From: Candidatus Eisenbergiella stercorigallinarum
GTDB taxonomy: Bacteria > Bacillota > Clostridia > Lachnospirales > Lachnospiraceae
Direction of reading: 5' to 3'
Length of the DNA stretch: 8,992 bases
Assembly (NCBI GenBank): GCA_019120525.1
Contig: DWUW01000113.1
Coordinates: 1 to 8,992, forward strand
Part shown: positions 1 through 5,884 of the stretch, one piece after another
Numbering within the stretch: the stretch's first letter is position 1
Layout: each line of letters begins with the position of its first letter
Translations under genes and position numbers: made by a program
Notes under the pieces: model-generated
What the model was told of the DNA's origin: nothing
Databases searched by the model: none
Seen by the model: only the letters and a program-made list of their open reading frames with translations

Positions 1-253
1 GTTCCAGATGGGAATTCGGCGCAGGCCCGCCGGAGCTGCAGCCGCCGGATACCGCCTCAAGCTCCGCATCCGACAGCTCACCCTCTTTTTCCTGCTGCTC
101 CTTCAGGAAAGCATTCACTTCCTCCGTCTCCGCCTCGCAGCCGTACTTCTTTAAAAATTCCATGATGCGGCCATCCTGCGTCGCCTCCGCGAATTCCAGC
201 TTCATCGCGTCATTTTCCAGCACTTCCTGATACAGTTCCTCGATTGATTTCAT
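1..253 (-). CDS. Nif11-like leader peptide (RiPP precursor), 3' end cut by window
   Basis: The frame opens at ATG 253-251 and stays open for 84 codons to the window edge; no stop is visible. Residues 1-50 (starting MKSIEELYQEVLENDAMKLE) have the short amphipathic helical pattern of the Nif11-like leader domain. The hallmark follows at residues 59-71: ELSDAELEAVSGG, the double-glycine site at which peptidase-containing ABC transporters cut leaders. Cleavage after Gly71 would release a core beginning CSSGGPAPNSHLE. In this family the leader guides a modifying enzyme (LanM-type lanthionine synthetase, radical SAM enzyme or cyclodehydratase) and the core becomes the product; which applies here cannot be seen. 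An AAGGAG ribosome binding site lies 8 bases before the ATG. The gene lies after the ATPase terminator, so it is probably its own transcript. Family assignment rests on motif recognition and is fairly secure. Product class and core length are unknown. Confidence 0.88.
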   Translation of the reverse strand, partial: MKSIEELYQEVLENDAMKLEFAEATQDGRIMEFLKKYGCEAETEEVNAFLKEQQEKEGELSDAELEAVSGGCSSGGPAPNSHLE

Positions 254-342
254 GATATCCTCTCCTTTCGCCGCCGGGGGCGGAATAAGCTTTCTGTCTT
301 TATATACGATGCTCCCCCGGTTTTCTCGCGCCTGTCGGCGGA
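254..342 (-). promoter_or_regulatory. Probable promoter/5' leader of the Nif11-type gene
   Basis: This stretch lies between the ATPase terminator and the Nif11-type start codon, so it must carry the gene's promoter if the terminator works. An AT-rich patch TATATAAAG (minus strand, about 298-306) is the only good -10 candidate. I see no convincing -35 at 17 bases from it. It sits inside an inverted repeat of CCGGGGG (314-320 on the minus strand) and CCCCCGG (274-280), which could form a loose hairpin or be an operator. The ribosome binding site AAGGAG is at about 262-267. The promoter call is tentative. Confidence 0.3.
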
Positions 343-350
343 TTTTTTTG

Positions 351-399
351 AAAAAAATGCGCGGGCCGGACAGATGAAGCCCGTCATCTGTCCGGCCCG
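351..399 (-). terminator. Intrinsic terminator of the V-type ATPase operon
   Basis: On the minus strand a perfect 16-bp stem, CGGGCCGGACAGATGA (384-399 arm and its complement at 362-377), closes a 6-base loop (378-383). After 4 bases (CGCA) comes a run of seven T (351-357). This is a textbook rho-independent terminator, 48 bases past the atpD stop. The T7 run is followed by C and A7, giving a small second palindrome (343-357). No gene lies in the 254-447 gap. Confidence 0.93.
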
Positions 400-447
400 T
401 TAACCGCTCTGTTCCGGTCAGTCCGCCGTCCGCTTCGGCTTTCTTTC

Positions 448-1071
448 CTAATTTTTCTCTCCCACGATCCGCTTCACGACCTTCAGGCGGGTGAACTCCT
501 CCCTGTCCTTCTCGTCCAGCGCGTTGGTGATGTCCTTCACCAGCACGGTATAGGCGGGAATGGTGATGTTCTTGAGCGCGTTGGCGCGCTTCTGGGTCTT
601 GCGGATGTTCATGGCAAGGCGGTAGGCGGAATTTTCCACCATGGACAGCTTGAGGGTCAGCTCCTTTACCTTCAGGAAGCCCTCCCTTGCCGCGTCCACC
701 GACTCGCTGGAATTATAAAAACCGTAATAGGGAACCTTTTTTTCTTCCTCGTGCTCCACCAGCGGAATCTCCGTGCCCATGATGCTGCGGGTCTTGATCC
801 GCACGCCGTTTTCCACCGGGACCGCCTGGGCGATCTGCTGGACATAGTGGATGCCGGCCTCGATATTGGCCTGCTGCAGCGCCTGATAGGCTTCGGTAAA
901 GGTGCTGTCGATCTGGGTCTGGATGCTTTTCGCCTCCTCAATCAGGTTCATCAGCTCCCGGATCAGGATATTGCGCTTTTTATCCATCAGCTCGTAGCCC
1001 TGCCTGGCAAGCGCCAGGGAGTTTTTGGCGAGTATGAGGTTTCCTTTTGTGGGAAATGCGTTCGTATTCAT
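448..1071 (-). CDS. atpD: V-type ATP synthase subunit D
   Basis: This is the central-stalk subunit of the V-type ATP synthase (NtpD in Enterococcus naming). It forms the long coiled-coil axle that turns inside the A3B3 head and links it to the membrane ring. The 207-residue product has the usual family length. The N-terminal signature PTKGNLILAKNSLALARQGY (residues 7-26), followed by ELMDKKRNILIREL, is typical of subunit D. The two long helices lie at about residues 10-80 and 125-190, with a short beta-like insert between them. The start follows GGAGG with 6 bases spacing. The gene begins 18 bases after the atpB stop and is the last gene before the terminator. Nothing is odd about it. Confidence 0.96.
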   Translation of the reverse strand: MNTNAFPTKGNLILAKNSLALARQGYELMDKKRNILIRELMNLIEEAKSIQTQIDSTFTEAYQALQQANIEAGIHYVQQIAQAVPVENGVRIKTRSIMGTEIPLVEHEEEKKVPYYGFYNSSESVDAAREGFLKVKELTLKLSMVENSAYRLAMNIRKTQKRANALKNITIPAYTVLVKDITNALDEKDREEFTRLKVVKRIVGEKN

Positions 1072-1089
1072 ACTGTTCCTCCCTCCGGC

Positions 1090-2484
1090 TTAATCCTCCT
1101 GCATCGCTTCTCCGGCTTCGTAGTACTGATCCAGGATCTTCGTGTCGATCCGGTCCAGCTCCTCCCTGGGCAGCATCCGCAGAAGGCTCCAGCCGATCTC
1201 AAGGGTCTGGATGATGGTGCGGTTTTCCTCCTGGCCCTGTCCCACAAAATGCTTTTCAAACATGCGTCCGAATTTCAGGTACTGCTTGTCCAGCGCGGAA
1301 AGCTCGTCCTCGCCGATTACGCTGGCAAGGGCTCTGGCGTCTCCCACCTTGGCGTAGGAGGAGAAAAGCTGGTTGGCCACAGCCTGATGGTCCGCTCTGG
1401 TATAGCCCTCGCCGATGCCGTCCTTCATCAGACGGGACAGGCTGGGAAGCACGCTGATGGGCGGGTATACGGACTGTCCGTTCAGATCCCGGTCCAGAAC
1501 GATCTGGCCTTCCGTGATGTATCCGGTCAGGTCCGGGATGGGATGGGTGATATCGTCGTTGGGCATGGTCAGGATCGGGATCTGGGTCACGGAGCCGTTG
1601 ACGCCCTCCACGATGCCCGCGCGTTCGTAAATGGTCGCGAGTTCGGAATACAGGTAGCCCGGATATCCCTTTCTGGAAGGGATCTCTCCCTTGCTGGAGG
1701 ATACCTCACGCATGGCTTCCGCGAAGGAGGTCATATCCGTCAGGATGACCAGGATGTGCATCTGTTTTTCAAAGGCCAGGTATTCCGCCGCGGTGAGCGC
1801 AACCTTGGGGGTGATCAGACGTTCCACCACCGGGTCGTTCGCCATGTTGAGGAACATCACCACATGGTCCAGAACGCCGCTCTCCGCGAAGGTGGAGCGG
1901 AAGTATTCCGCCACGTCGTATTTCACACCCATGGCGGCGAACACGATGGCGAACTGCTCGTCGGAATCCTCTCCCAGGGAGGCCTGGCGCACGATCTGCG
2001 CGGCCAGCTGGTCATGGGGAAGTCCGTTTCCGGAAAAGATCGGCAGCTTCTGGCCGCGGATCAGGGTGGTCAGGCCGTCGATGGCCGAGATCCCGGTGCG
2101 GATATAGTTTCTGGGATATTCCCTGGACACGGGATTTAAGGGCTTTCCGTTCACGTCCGCATACTTTTCCGCGACCACCTCGCCCAGGTTATCGATGGGG
2201 CGGCCGATGCCGTCAAAGGTCCTTCCCAGCAGGTCGGCCGTCAGGCCGATCTCCATGGGCTTTCCGGTCAGCCTGGTATGGGTGTTTTTCAGGGACAGGT
2301 TTTCAGTGGACTCGAATACCTGCACCACCGCCTTGTCCTCGTTGATCTCCACGATACGGCCAAGTCTTCTGTCCTTCCCGTCCGCAACGATCTCCACGAT
2401 TTCATCATAGGCCGCGCCTCTGACGCCCTCCAGCACGACGAAGGGGCCGTTCACGGACTGCAGGCCCAAATATTCTATTGCCAT
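1090..2484 (-). CDS. atpB: V-type ATP synthase subunit B
   Basis: This is the non-catalytic nucleotide-site subunit of the A3B3 head. The chosen start (ATG 2484-2482) gives 464 residues beginning MAIEYLGLQSVNGPFVVLEG, the usual size and N-terminus for the family. Instead of a Walker A motif it has SGNGLPHDQLAAQI (residues 151-164), the diagnostic degenerate loop of B subunits. ILVILTDMTSFAEAMRE (244-260) is the Walker B-like segment. PSLSRLM places the arginine finger at Arg351, which acts on ATP held by neighbouring subunit A. The frame stays open another 82 codons upstream to an ATG at 2730 overlapping the atpA stop. I reject that longer start because the extra sequence is a chain of inverted repeats and the 2484 start has its own strong ribosome binding site. 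Start certainty is about 0.85; identity is near certain. Confidence 0.97.
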   Translation of the reverse strand: MAIEYLGLQSVNGPFVVLEGVRGAAYDEIVEIVADGKDRRLGRIVEINEDKAVVQVFESTENLSLKNTHTRLTGKPMEIGLTADLLGRTFDGIGRPIDNLGEVVAEKYADVNGKPLNPVSREYPRNYIRTGISAIDGLTTLIRGQKLPIFSGNGLPHDQLAAQIVRQASLGEDSDEQFAIVFAAMGVKYDVAEYFRSTFAESGVLDHVVMFLNMANDPVVERLITPKVALTAAEYLAFEKQMHILVILTDMTSFAEAMREVSSSKGEIPSRKGYPGYLYSELATIYERAGIVEGVNGSVTQIPILTMPNDDITHPIPDLTGYITEGQIVLDRDLNGQSVYPPISVLPSLSRLMKDGIGEGYTRADHQAVANQLFSSYAKVGDARALASVIGEDELSALDKQYLKFGRMFEKHFVGQGQEENRTIIQTLEIGWSLLRMLPREELDRIDTKILDQYYEAGEAMQED

Positions 2485-2490
2485 TGTTTT

Positions 2491-2495
2491 CCTCC
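2491..2495 (-). promoter_or_regulatory. atpB: Ribosome binding site that decides the atpB start
   Basis: GGAGG on the minus strand lies 6 bases before ATG 2484-2482 and directly after the last hairpin of the upstream spacer, so that hairpin leaves it exposed. It supports initiation at 2484 rather than at the ATG overlapping the atpA stop. Confidence 0.8.
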
Positions 2496-2497
2496 AA

Positions 2498-2729
2498 GCC
2501 GAAGCGTTCTTAACGCTGAGGCCGCGCGGAGAAAACGCGAATGCGTTTTCTCCGCTGCGATCATCGCAGTATTGCGACGCTCCGGCGCAATACTGCCGCA
2601 TGAAGAATGTGCCATCAGGCACATTCTTTATGCAGCCTCCAATCTTCATCTCGTGACGAAAGGGGCTGTTTACAGCCCATAGCAGTTCTTGGCCGGCGTC
2701 CTCTGCCAGCTTAGAACTGCTTTTCGTCA
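2498..2729 (-). repeat. Multi-hairpin structured element in the atpA-atpB spacer
   Basis: The spacer is a chain of inverted repeats, read on the minus strand. (1) TGACGAAA (2722-2729) pairs with TTTCGTCA (2654-2661). It encloses AGCAGTTCT/AGAACTGCT (2713-2721 with 2681-2689), itself extended by GCTGGC/GCCGGC (2705-2710, 2692-2697), and a GGGCTG/CAGCCC hairpin (2673-2678, 2663-2668). Together these resemble a three-way junction. (2) AAGAATGTGCC/GGCACATTCTT with loop TGAT is extended by 7 more pairs across one mismatch (2595-2636). (3) GCAGTATTGCG/CGCAATACTGC (2566-2596). (4) GCGGAGAAAACGC/GCGTTTTCTCCGC with loop ATTC (2526-2555). (5) AGCGTT/AACGCT with an outer GCC/GGC (2498-2522). CTGCGATGATCGCAG (2555-2569) could compete with stems 3 and 4. 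No T run follows any stem, so these are not intrinsic terminators. The function is unknown: it may be a dispersed intergenic repeat, an RNA processing or stability element, or a regulatory RNA. Confidence 0.85.
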
Positions 2730-4493
2730 TGCGTTACGCGCGATCACGTCATCGTAGAATTTGTCAATCGCGGCCCTGTAGCCGTCAAACTTGTCCAGGC
2801 GGTCGTTTTCCACGTCGTATTTGATGGAAATGACCTTATCAAAGATCTTGTCCTCCTTGAGGACGGACATGGGCATGCCCATGGAGATCAGCGCTTTGGA
2901 CTTCGCGTACAGATACAGAATGGTATCCATCATCTTCTTCTGCTTTTCCAGCGGCACGCAGGTATCCTGGGGATGGAAGGCGTTCTGCTGCAGGAAGCCG
3001 AGGCGGATGACCCTGGCGATCTCAAGCGTCAGCTTCTGGTCGTCCGGAAGGACATCGTTTCCGATCAGCTTGACGATCTCCATCAGGCTGCTTTCCTGGT
3101 TCAGGATGGCCACCAGCTGATTCCTGTCGTCGATGAAATCAGGCCCCACATTGTCCGCGTACCAGCTTGCCAGGTCCGGCAGGTATTCGCTGTAGCTGCT
3201 CATCCAGTTGATGGCGGGGAAGTGTCTGGAATAGGCCAGGTTCTTGTCCAGTCCCCAGAAGCAGCGCACAAAACGCTTGGTGTTCTGGGTGACGGGCTCG
3301 GAAAAATCGCCTCCCTGGGGGGATACGGCGCCGATAATGGTGACGCTTCCCTCGTTTCCGTTCAGGGTCTTCACCATGCCCGCGCGCTCGTAAAAAGCGG
3401 ACAGGCGGCTGGCCAGGTAGGCCGGGAAGCCTTCCTCGGCGGGCATTTCCTCCAGACGGCCGGACAGCTCGCGCAGCGCCTCCGCCCAGCGGGAGGTGGA
3501 GTCGGCCATGATGGCCACATGGTAGCCCATGTCGCGGTAATATTCCGCAAGGGTCAGCCCGGTATAAATGCTGGCCTCACGGGCCGCGACGGGCATGTTG
3601 GAGGTATTGGCGATCAGCACGGTCCGGTCCATCAGGGGATTGCCGGACTTGGGATCGATCAGCTTGGAGAAATCCTCCAGTACCTCGGTCATTTCATTGC
3701 CGCGCTCTCCGCAGCCGATGTATACAATGATATCAGCATCCGACCATTTGGCGATGGAATGCTGGGTCATGGTCTTTCCGGTACCGAAGCCGCCGGGGAT
3801 GGCGGCCGTGCCTCCCTTGGCAATGGGGAACAGGGTGTCCAGGATACGCTGCCCGGTCACCAGAGGACGGGACGCGGGAAAGCGCTTCGTCACCGGGCGG
3901 GGCACACGGATGGGCCACTTCTGGATCATGGTCAGGGAAGCGACCGTTTCATCGGGCTGGAATACCGTCACCAGCGTCTCGTCAATGGTATAGCTTCCGT
4001 CCGGGACCACGGTCTCCACGGTTCCCGAGATATGAGGGGGCACCATGACCTTATGCACCACGGCCGGGGTCTCCTGCACCTCGGCGATGATGGTCCCGCC
4101 GTATACCTGGTCTCCGGGCTTCACGCAGAGCCTGGTCTCCCATTTTTTCTTCCGATCCAGGGAGTCCATGGAAAAGCCTCTGTCGATATAGGCGCCGGAT
4201 CTTTCCGCGATCTCGGCAAGAGGCCGCTCGATGCCGTCAAAAATATTCGTGATGATGCCGGGAGCAAGGGTCACCGAAAGGGTGGCTCCCGTGGGGTAGA
4301 TGGTTTCGCCGGGCTTCAGGCCGGAGGTCTCTTCAAAAACCTGGATCGTGGCCATTTCGCTGTTTAAGCGGATCACTTCGCCCACCAGCTTTTCTTCTCC
4401 CACATAAACCATTTCGCCCATCTTCAGGTCCGTCTCGCCCTTGATGGTGACAAGCGGTCCGTTGATGCCGTAGATTCTGGCTGTTCTTTCCAT
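2727..4493 (-). CDS. atpA: V-type ATP synthase catalytic subunit A
   Basis: This subunit binds and hydrolyses or makes ATP in the A3B3 head. Its 588 residues match the family length. Residues 1-70 form the N-terminal beta barrel. About 110-190 is the extra 'bulge' domain that separates A subunits from F-type beta. The P-loop is GGFGTGKT (234-241, with Lys240 and Thr241), the catalytic glutamate lies in CGERGNEMTE (Glu263), and Walker B is HVAIMADSTSRW (325-336). EEMPAEEGFPAYLASRL and YERAG follow as expected. The P-loop has Gly where many V-type A subunits have Pro (GPFG). AAAGGAGG stands about 10 bases before the start, 21 bases after atpE. Its TGA stop overlaps an ATG (ATGA) and is also the first arm of the structured spacer element, so the insertion point may coincide with the end of this gene. 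Confidence 0.98.
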   Translation of the reverse strand: MERTARIYGINGPLVTIKGETDLKMGEMVYVGEEKLVGEVIRLNSEMATIQVFEETSGLKPGETIYPTGATLSVTLAPGIITNIFDGIERPLAEIAERSGAYIDRGFSMDSLDRKKKWETRLCVKPGDQVYGGTIIAEVQETPAVVHKVMVPPHISGTVETVVPDGSYTIDETLVTVFQPDETVASLTMIQKWPIRVPRPVTKRFPASRPLVTGQRILDTLFPIAKGGTAAIPGGFGTGKTMTQHSIAKWSDADIIVYIGCGERGNEMTEVLEDFSKLIDPKSGNPLMDRTVLIANTSNMPVAAREASIYTGLTLAEYYRDMGYHVAIMADSTSRWAEALRELSGRLEEMPAEEGFPAYLASRLSAFYERAGMVKTLNGNEGSVTIIGAVSPQGGDFSEPVTQNTKRFVRCFWGLDKNLAYSRHFPAINWMSSYSEYLPDLASWYADNVGPDFIDDRNQLVAILNQESSLMEIVKLIGNDVLPDDQKLTLEIARVIRLGFLQQNAFHPQDTCVPLEKQKKMMDTILYLYAKSKALISMGMPMSVLKEDKIFDKVISIKYDVENDRLDKFDGYRAAIDKFYDDVIARNA

Positions 4494-4514
4494 GGGAAGA
4501 TCTCCTCCTTTCTC

Positions 4515-5087
4515 TTATATATGAAATACGAAGCCTTCTGCCGCTTCTTTTACTTTTGTTTCAAAGGACTGGTCGATGAGGATGCCGCGGGAACGGATCA
4601 CCGCGCGGATCCCGCCGCCGAAGCCGTATTTGCTCACCATGACCGTGGTGTTCGCCGCGGCCGCGATGGAATTTTTCTTATCGATGTCCGCAGGATCGAT
4701 GTAGATCTGGATCTCGTCGTCCCCGGCGAATTCCTTTGCCGCGCGCACCTGGGCGATCAGGTATCTCTCATAATCCCCGGTCCCCATGTAGCGCTCCAGC
4801 TTTCCTTTCACCTCGGCAAAGATCTTTTCCGTCAGCTCCTTCTGCAGGCGGCCCGTCTCCTCGCGGATCTCCATCTGCCGGCGCGCCACCTCGGCGTTTT
4901 TCTGCTTCTCCAGGCTCTCTTCCTTCAGCTTCAGGGAAAGCTCCGCCTTGCGGGCGGCGTTTTCCTTATAATCCGCAAAAACCTTTTCCAGGCCGTTTTC
5001 ATATTCTTCCAGCGCCTGCGCGTTTTCCTCGTTTACCTTCTGCGTCGTCACATCCATAAAATGCTTCAACTTTTCTTCCGTCGTCAT
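4515..5087 (-). CDS. atpE: V-type ATP synthase subunit E (peripheral stalk)
   Basis: This is one half of the peripheral stalk that holds the A3B3 head against rotation, normally paired with the small G/H subunit. It has 190 residues. About 5-100 are highly charged, Glu/Lys/Ala-rich and without prolines, consistent with a long coiled-coil helix. About 105-190 form the globular cap, with YGFGGGIRAVIRSRGILIDQ near 154-173, the family's glycine-rich strand region. GGAGGT stands 5 bases before the ATG. Another ATG 4 bases upstream is in a different frame and is ignored. It lies 14 bases after atpF and 21 before atpA. Sequence conservation in this family is low, so the call also leans on position and overall architecture. 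Confidence 0.93.
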   Translation of the reverse strand: MTTEEKLKHFMDVTTQKVNEENAQALEEYENGLEKVFADYKENAARKAELSLKLKEESLEKQKNAEVARRQMEIREETGRLQKELTEKIFAEVKGKLERYMGTGDYERYLIAQVRAAKEFAGDDEIQIYIDPADIDKKNSIAAAANTTVMVSKYGFGGGIRAVIRSRGILIDQSFETKVKEAAEGFVFHI

Positions 5088-5101
5088 ACATGACCTCCAT
5101 A

Positions 5102-5410
5102 CTAAAGCTTAATTCCGATCGCCTCATTCACATAGGATGTGATGAAATCCGGGGCACGGCCGGTGCCGTGCCTGTCCGGGATCTCCACGATCAGGGGAAG
5201 CCTGCGCTCCAACTTGATACGGTTGATGACGTCCGGGAATTCCTTCCCGAATTTTTCCGTCAGAAGCAGGACGCCGATTTCCTGATCGGCAAGCACCTTG
5301 TCGATTTCTGCCTTCAGCTCCTGCTTCTCGTGGACCACCGAACCTTCGATGCCGGCAAGACGCATGCCGGTCCAGGTATCAATGTTGTCGCTGATCAGAT
5401 ACATCTTCAT
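5102..5410 (-). CDS. atpF: V-type ATP synthase subunit F
   Basis: This is a small central-stalk subunit that binds subunit D and takes part in rotor regulation (called NtpG in Enterococcus). Its 102 residues match the family size. MYLISDNIDTWTGMRLAGIE (residues 3-22) is the typical N-terminal Rossmann-like start. GVLLLTEKFG (46-55) and LPLIVEIPDRHG (71-82) are the other family blocks. The ATG shares one base with the atpK stop (TAATG), indicating translational coupling. No independent promoter is visible. The identification is firm. Confidence 0.95.
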   Translation of the reverse strand: MKMYLISDNIDTWTGMRLAGIEGSVVHEKQELKAEIDKVLADQEIGVLLLTEKFGKEFPDVINRIKLERRLPLIVEIPDRHGTGRAPDFITSYVNEAIGIKL

Positions 5411-5841
5411 TACAGCTGACCCAGGATCATGAAGGCGATGATCAGACCGTACAGGCAGACACCTTCGGCCAGACCCACGAAGATGAGGGACTTACCGAGG
5501 ATGGAGGAATCTTCGCTGATGGCTCCGAGAGCCGCGCTGGCCGCGCTGGCAACGGCGATGCCGCCGCCTACGCAGGACAGGCCGATGGAAAGGCCGGCCG
5601 CCAGATAGCCAAGGCCGGTGGAAAGGCCGCCTGCCGCAGCCGCAGCCGTCTCAGCGGCTTCCGCGGCAGAAGCGCTTCCGCCGAACATCATCACGCCCGT
5701 CGCCAGCATCAGGCCAAAGAACATGGCTCCGTTTAAGGCAAGGGTCTTTTTATATCTGCTCTTTGTCTGCTCTCCCTTACAGAATACGCGGAAGGGAACC
5801 ACAATACATGCGATCAGTGCTGCGAATAATAATACTTTCAT
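5410..5841 (-). CDS. atpK: V-type ATP synthase subunit K (membrane rotor ring)
   Basis: This is the proteolipid that forms the rotating ion-carrying ring. It has 143 residues in four hydrophobic segments, at about 1-20, 34-56, 72-108 and 117-141. The last two are one classical c-type hairpin: a glycine/alanine-rich helix (GLSIGLSCVGGGIAVASAAS), the polar loop AISEDSS, then SLIFVGLAEGVCLYGLIIAF, with ion-binding Glu126 in the last helix. The first half does not resemble a second c-type hairpin. It looks like an N-terminal signal-anchor/transmembrane extension followed by an Ala-rich linker (ASAAEAAETAAAAAGG) that might contain a cleavage site. The Gln ligand of Enterococcus Na+ rings appears replaced by a small hydrophobic residue, hinting at H+ use. 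AAGGAG lies 7 bases before the ATG, and the gene follows atpI by 43 bases. Confidence 0.94.
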   Translation of the reverse strand: MKVLLFAALIACIVVPFRVFCKGEQTKSRYKKTLALNGAMFFGLMLATGVMMFGGSASAAEAAETAAAAAGGLSTGLGYLAAGLSIGLSCVGGGIAVASAASAALGAISEDSSILGKSLIFVGLAEGVCLYGLIIAFMILGQL

Positions 5842-5884
5842 CTTTTTTCTCCTTTTTCTATTGTAATTCTATGGTGACCGTCAG

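Noticed and set aside
751..2139. Long plus-strand open frame (462 codons) antisense to atpD and atpB
   Set aside because: It lies opposite two confidently identified conserved genes, has no ribosome binding site or recognisable domain, and has the His/Gly/Arg/Val-rich make-up expected of an antisense frame in GC-rich codons.
2475..2624. Separate 49-residue protein inside the atpA-atpB spacer
   Set aside because: It has a GGAGG upstream but consists of hairpin arms and runs into the atpB start. It is not recognisable as a protein, so it is kept only as an observation about the element.
2498..2636. Transcription terminators within the operon
   Set aside because: The hairpins are strong but none is followed by a T run on either strand, and an operon-internal stop between A and B would make no functional sense.
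2278..2682. Plus-strand frame of 134 codons across the structured spacer
   Set aside because: Its first half is antisense to atpB and the rest is the hairpin chain, which is nearly self-complementary and so stays open on both strands by construction.
2973..4367. Long plus-strand open frame (464 codons) antisense to atpA
   Set aside because: It is an antisense shadow of the catalytic subunit gene. It has no family motif, its His/Gly/Asp/Val-rich composition follows from atpA codon choice, and no promoter or ribosome binding site precedes it.
4521..5093. Plus-strand frame exactly mirroring atpE
   Set aside because: It is a reverse-complement shadow of the Lys/Glu-rich coiled coil, rich in Leu/Phe/Arg, with no supporting signals.
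5842..5884. Possible promoter or terminator in the 43-base atpI-atpK gap
   Set aside because: Only very short palindromes (GGTGACC, CAGTTACTG) and the atpK ribosome binding site are present, with no -35/-10 pair and no stem with a T run.
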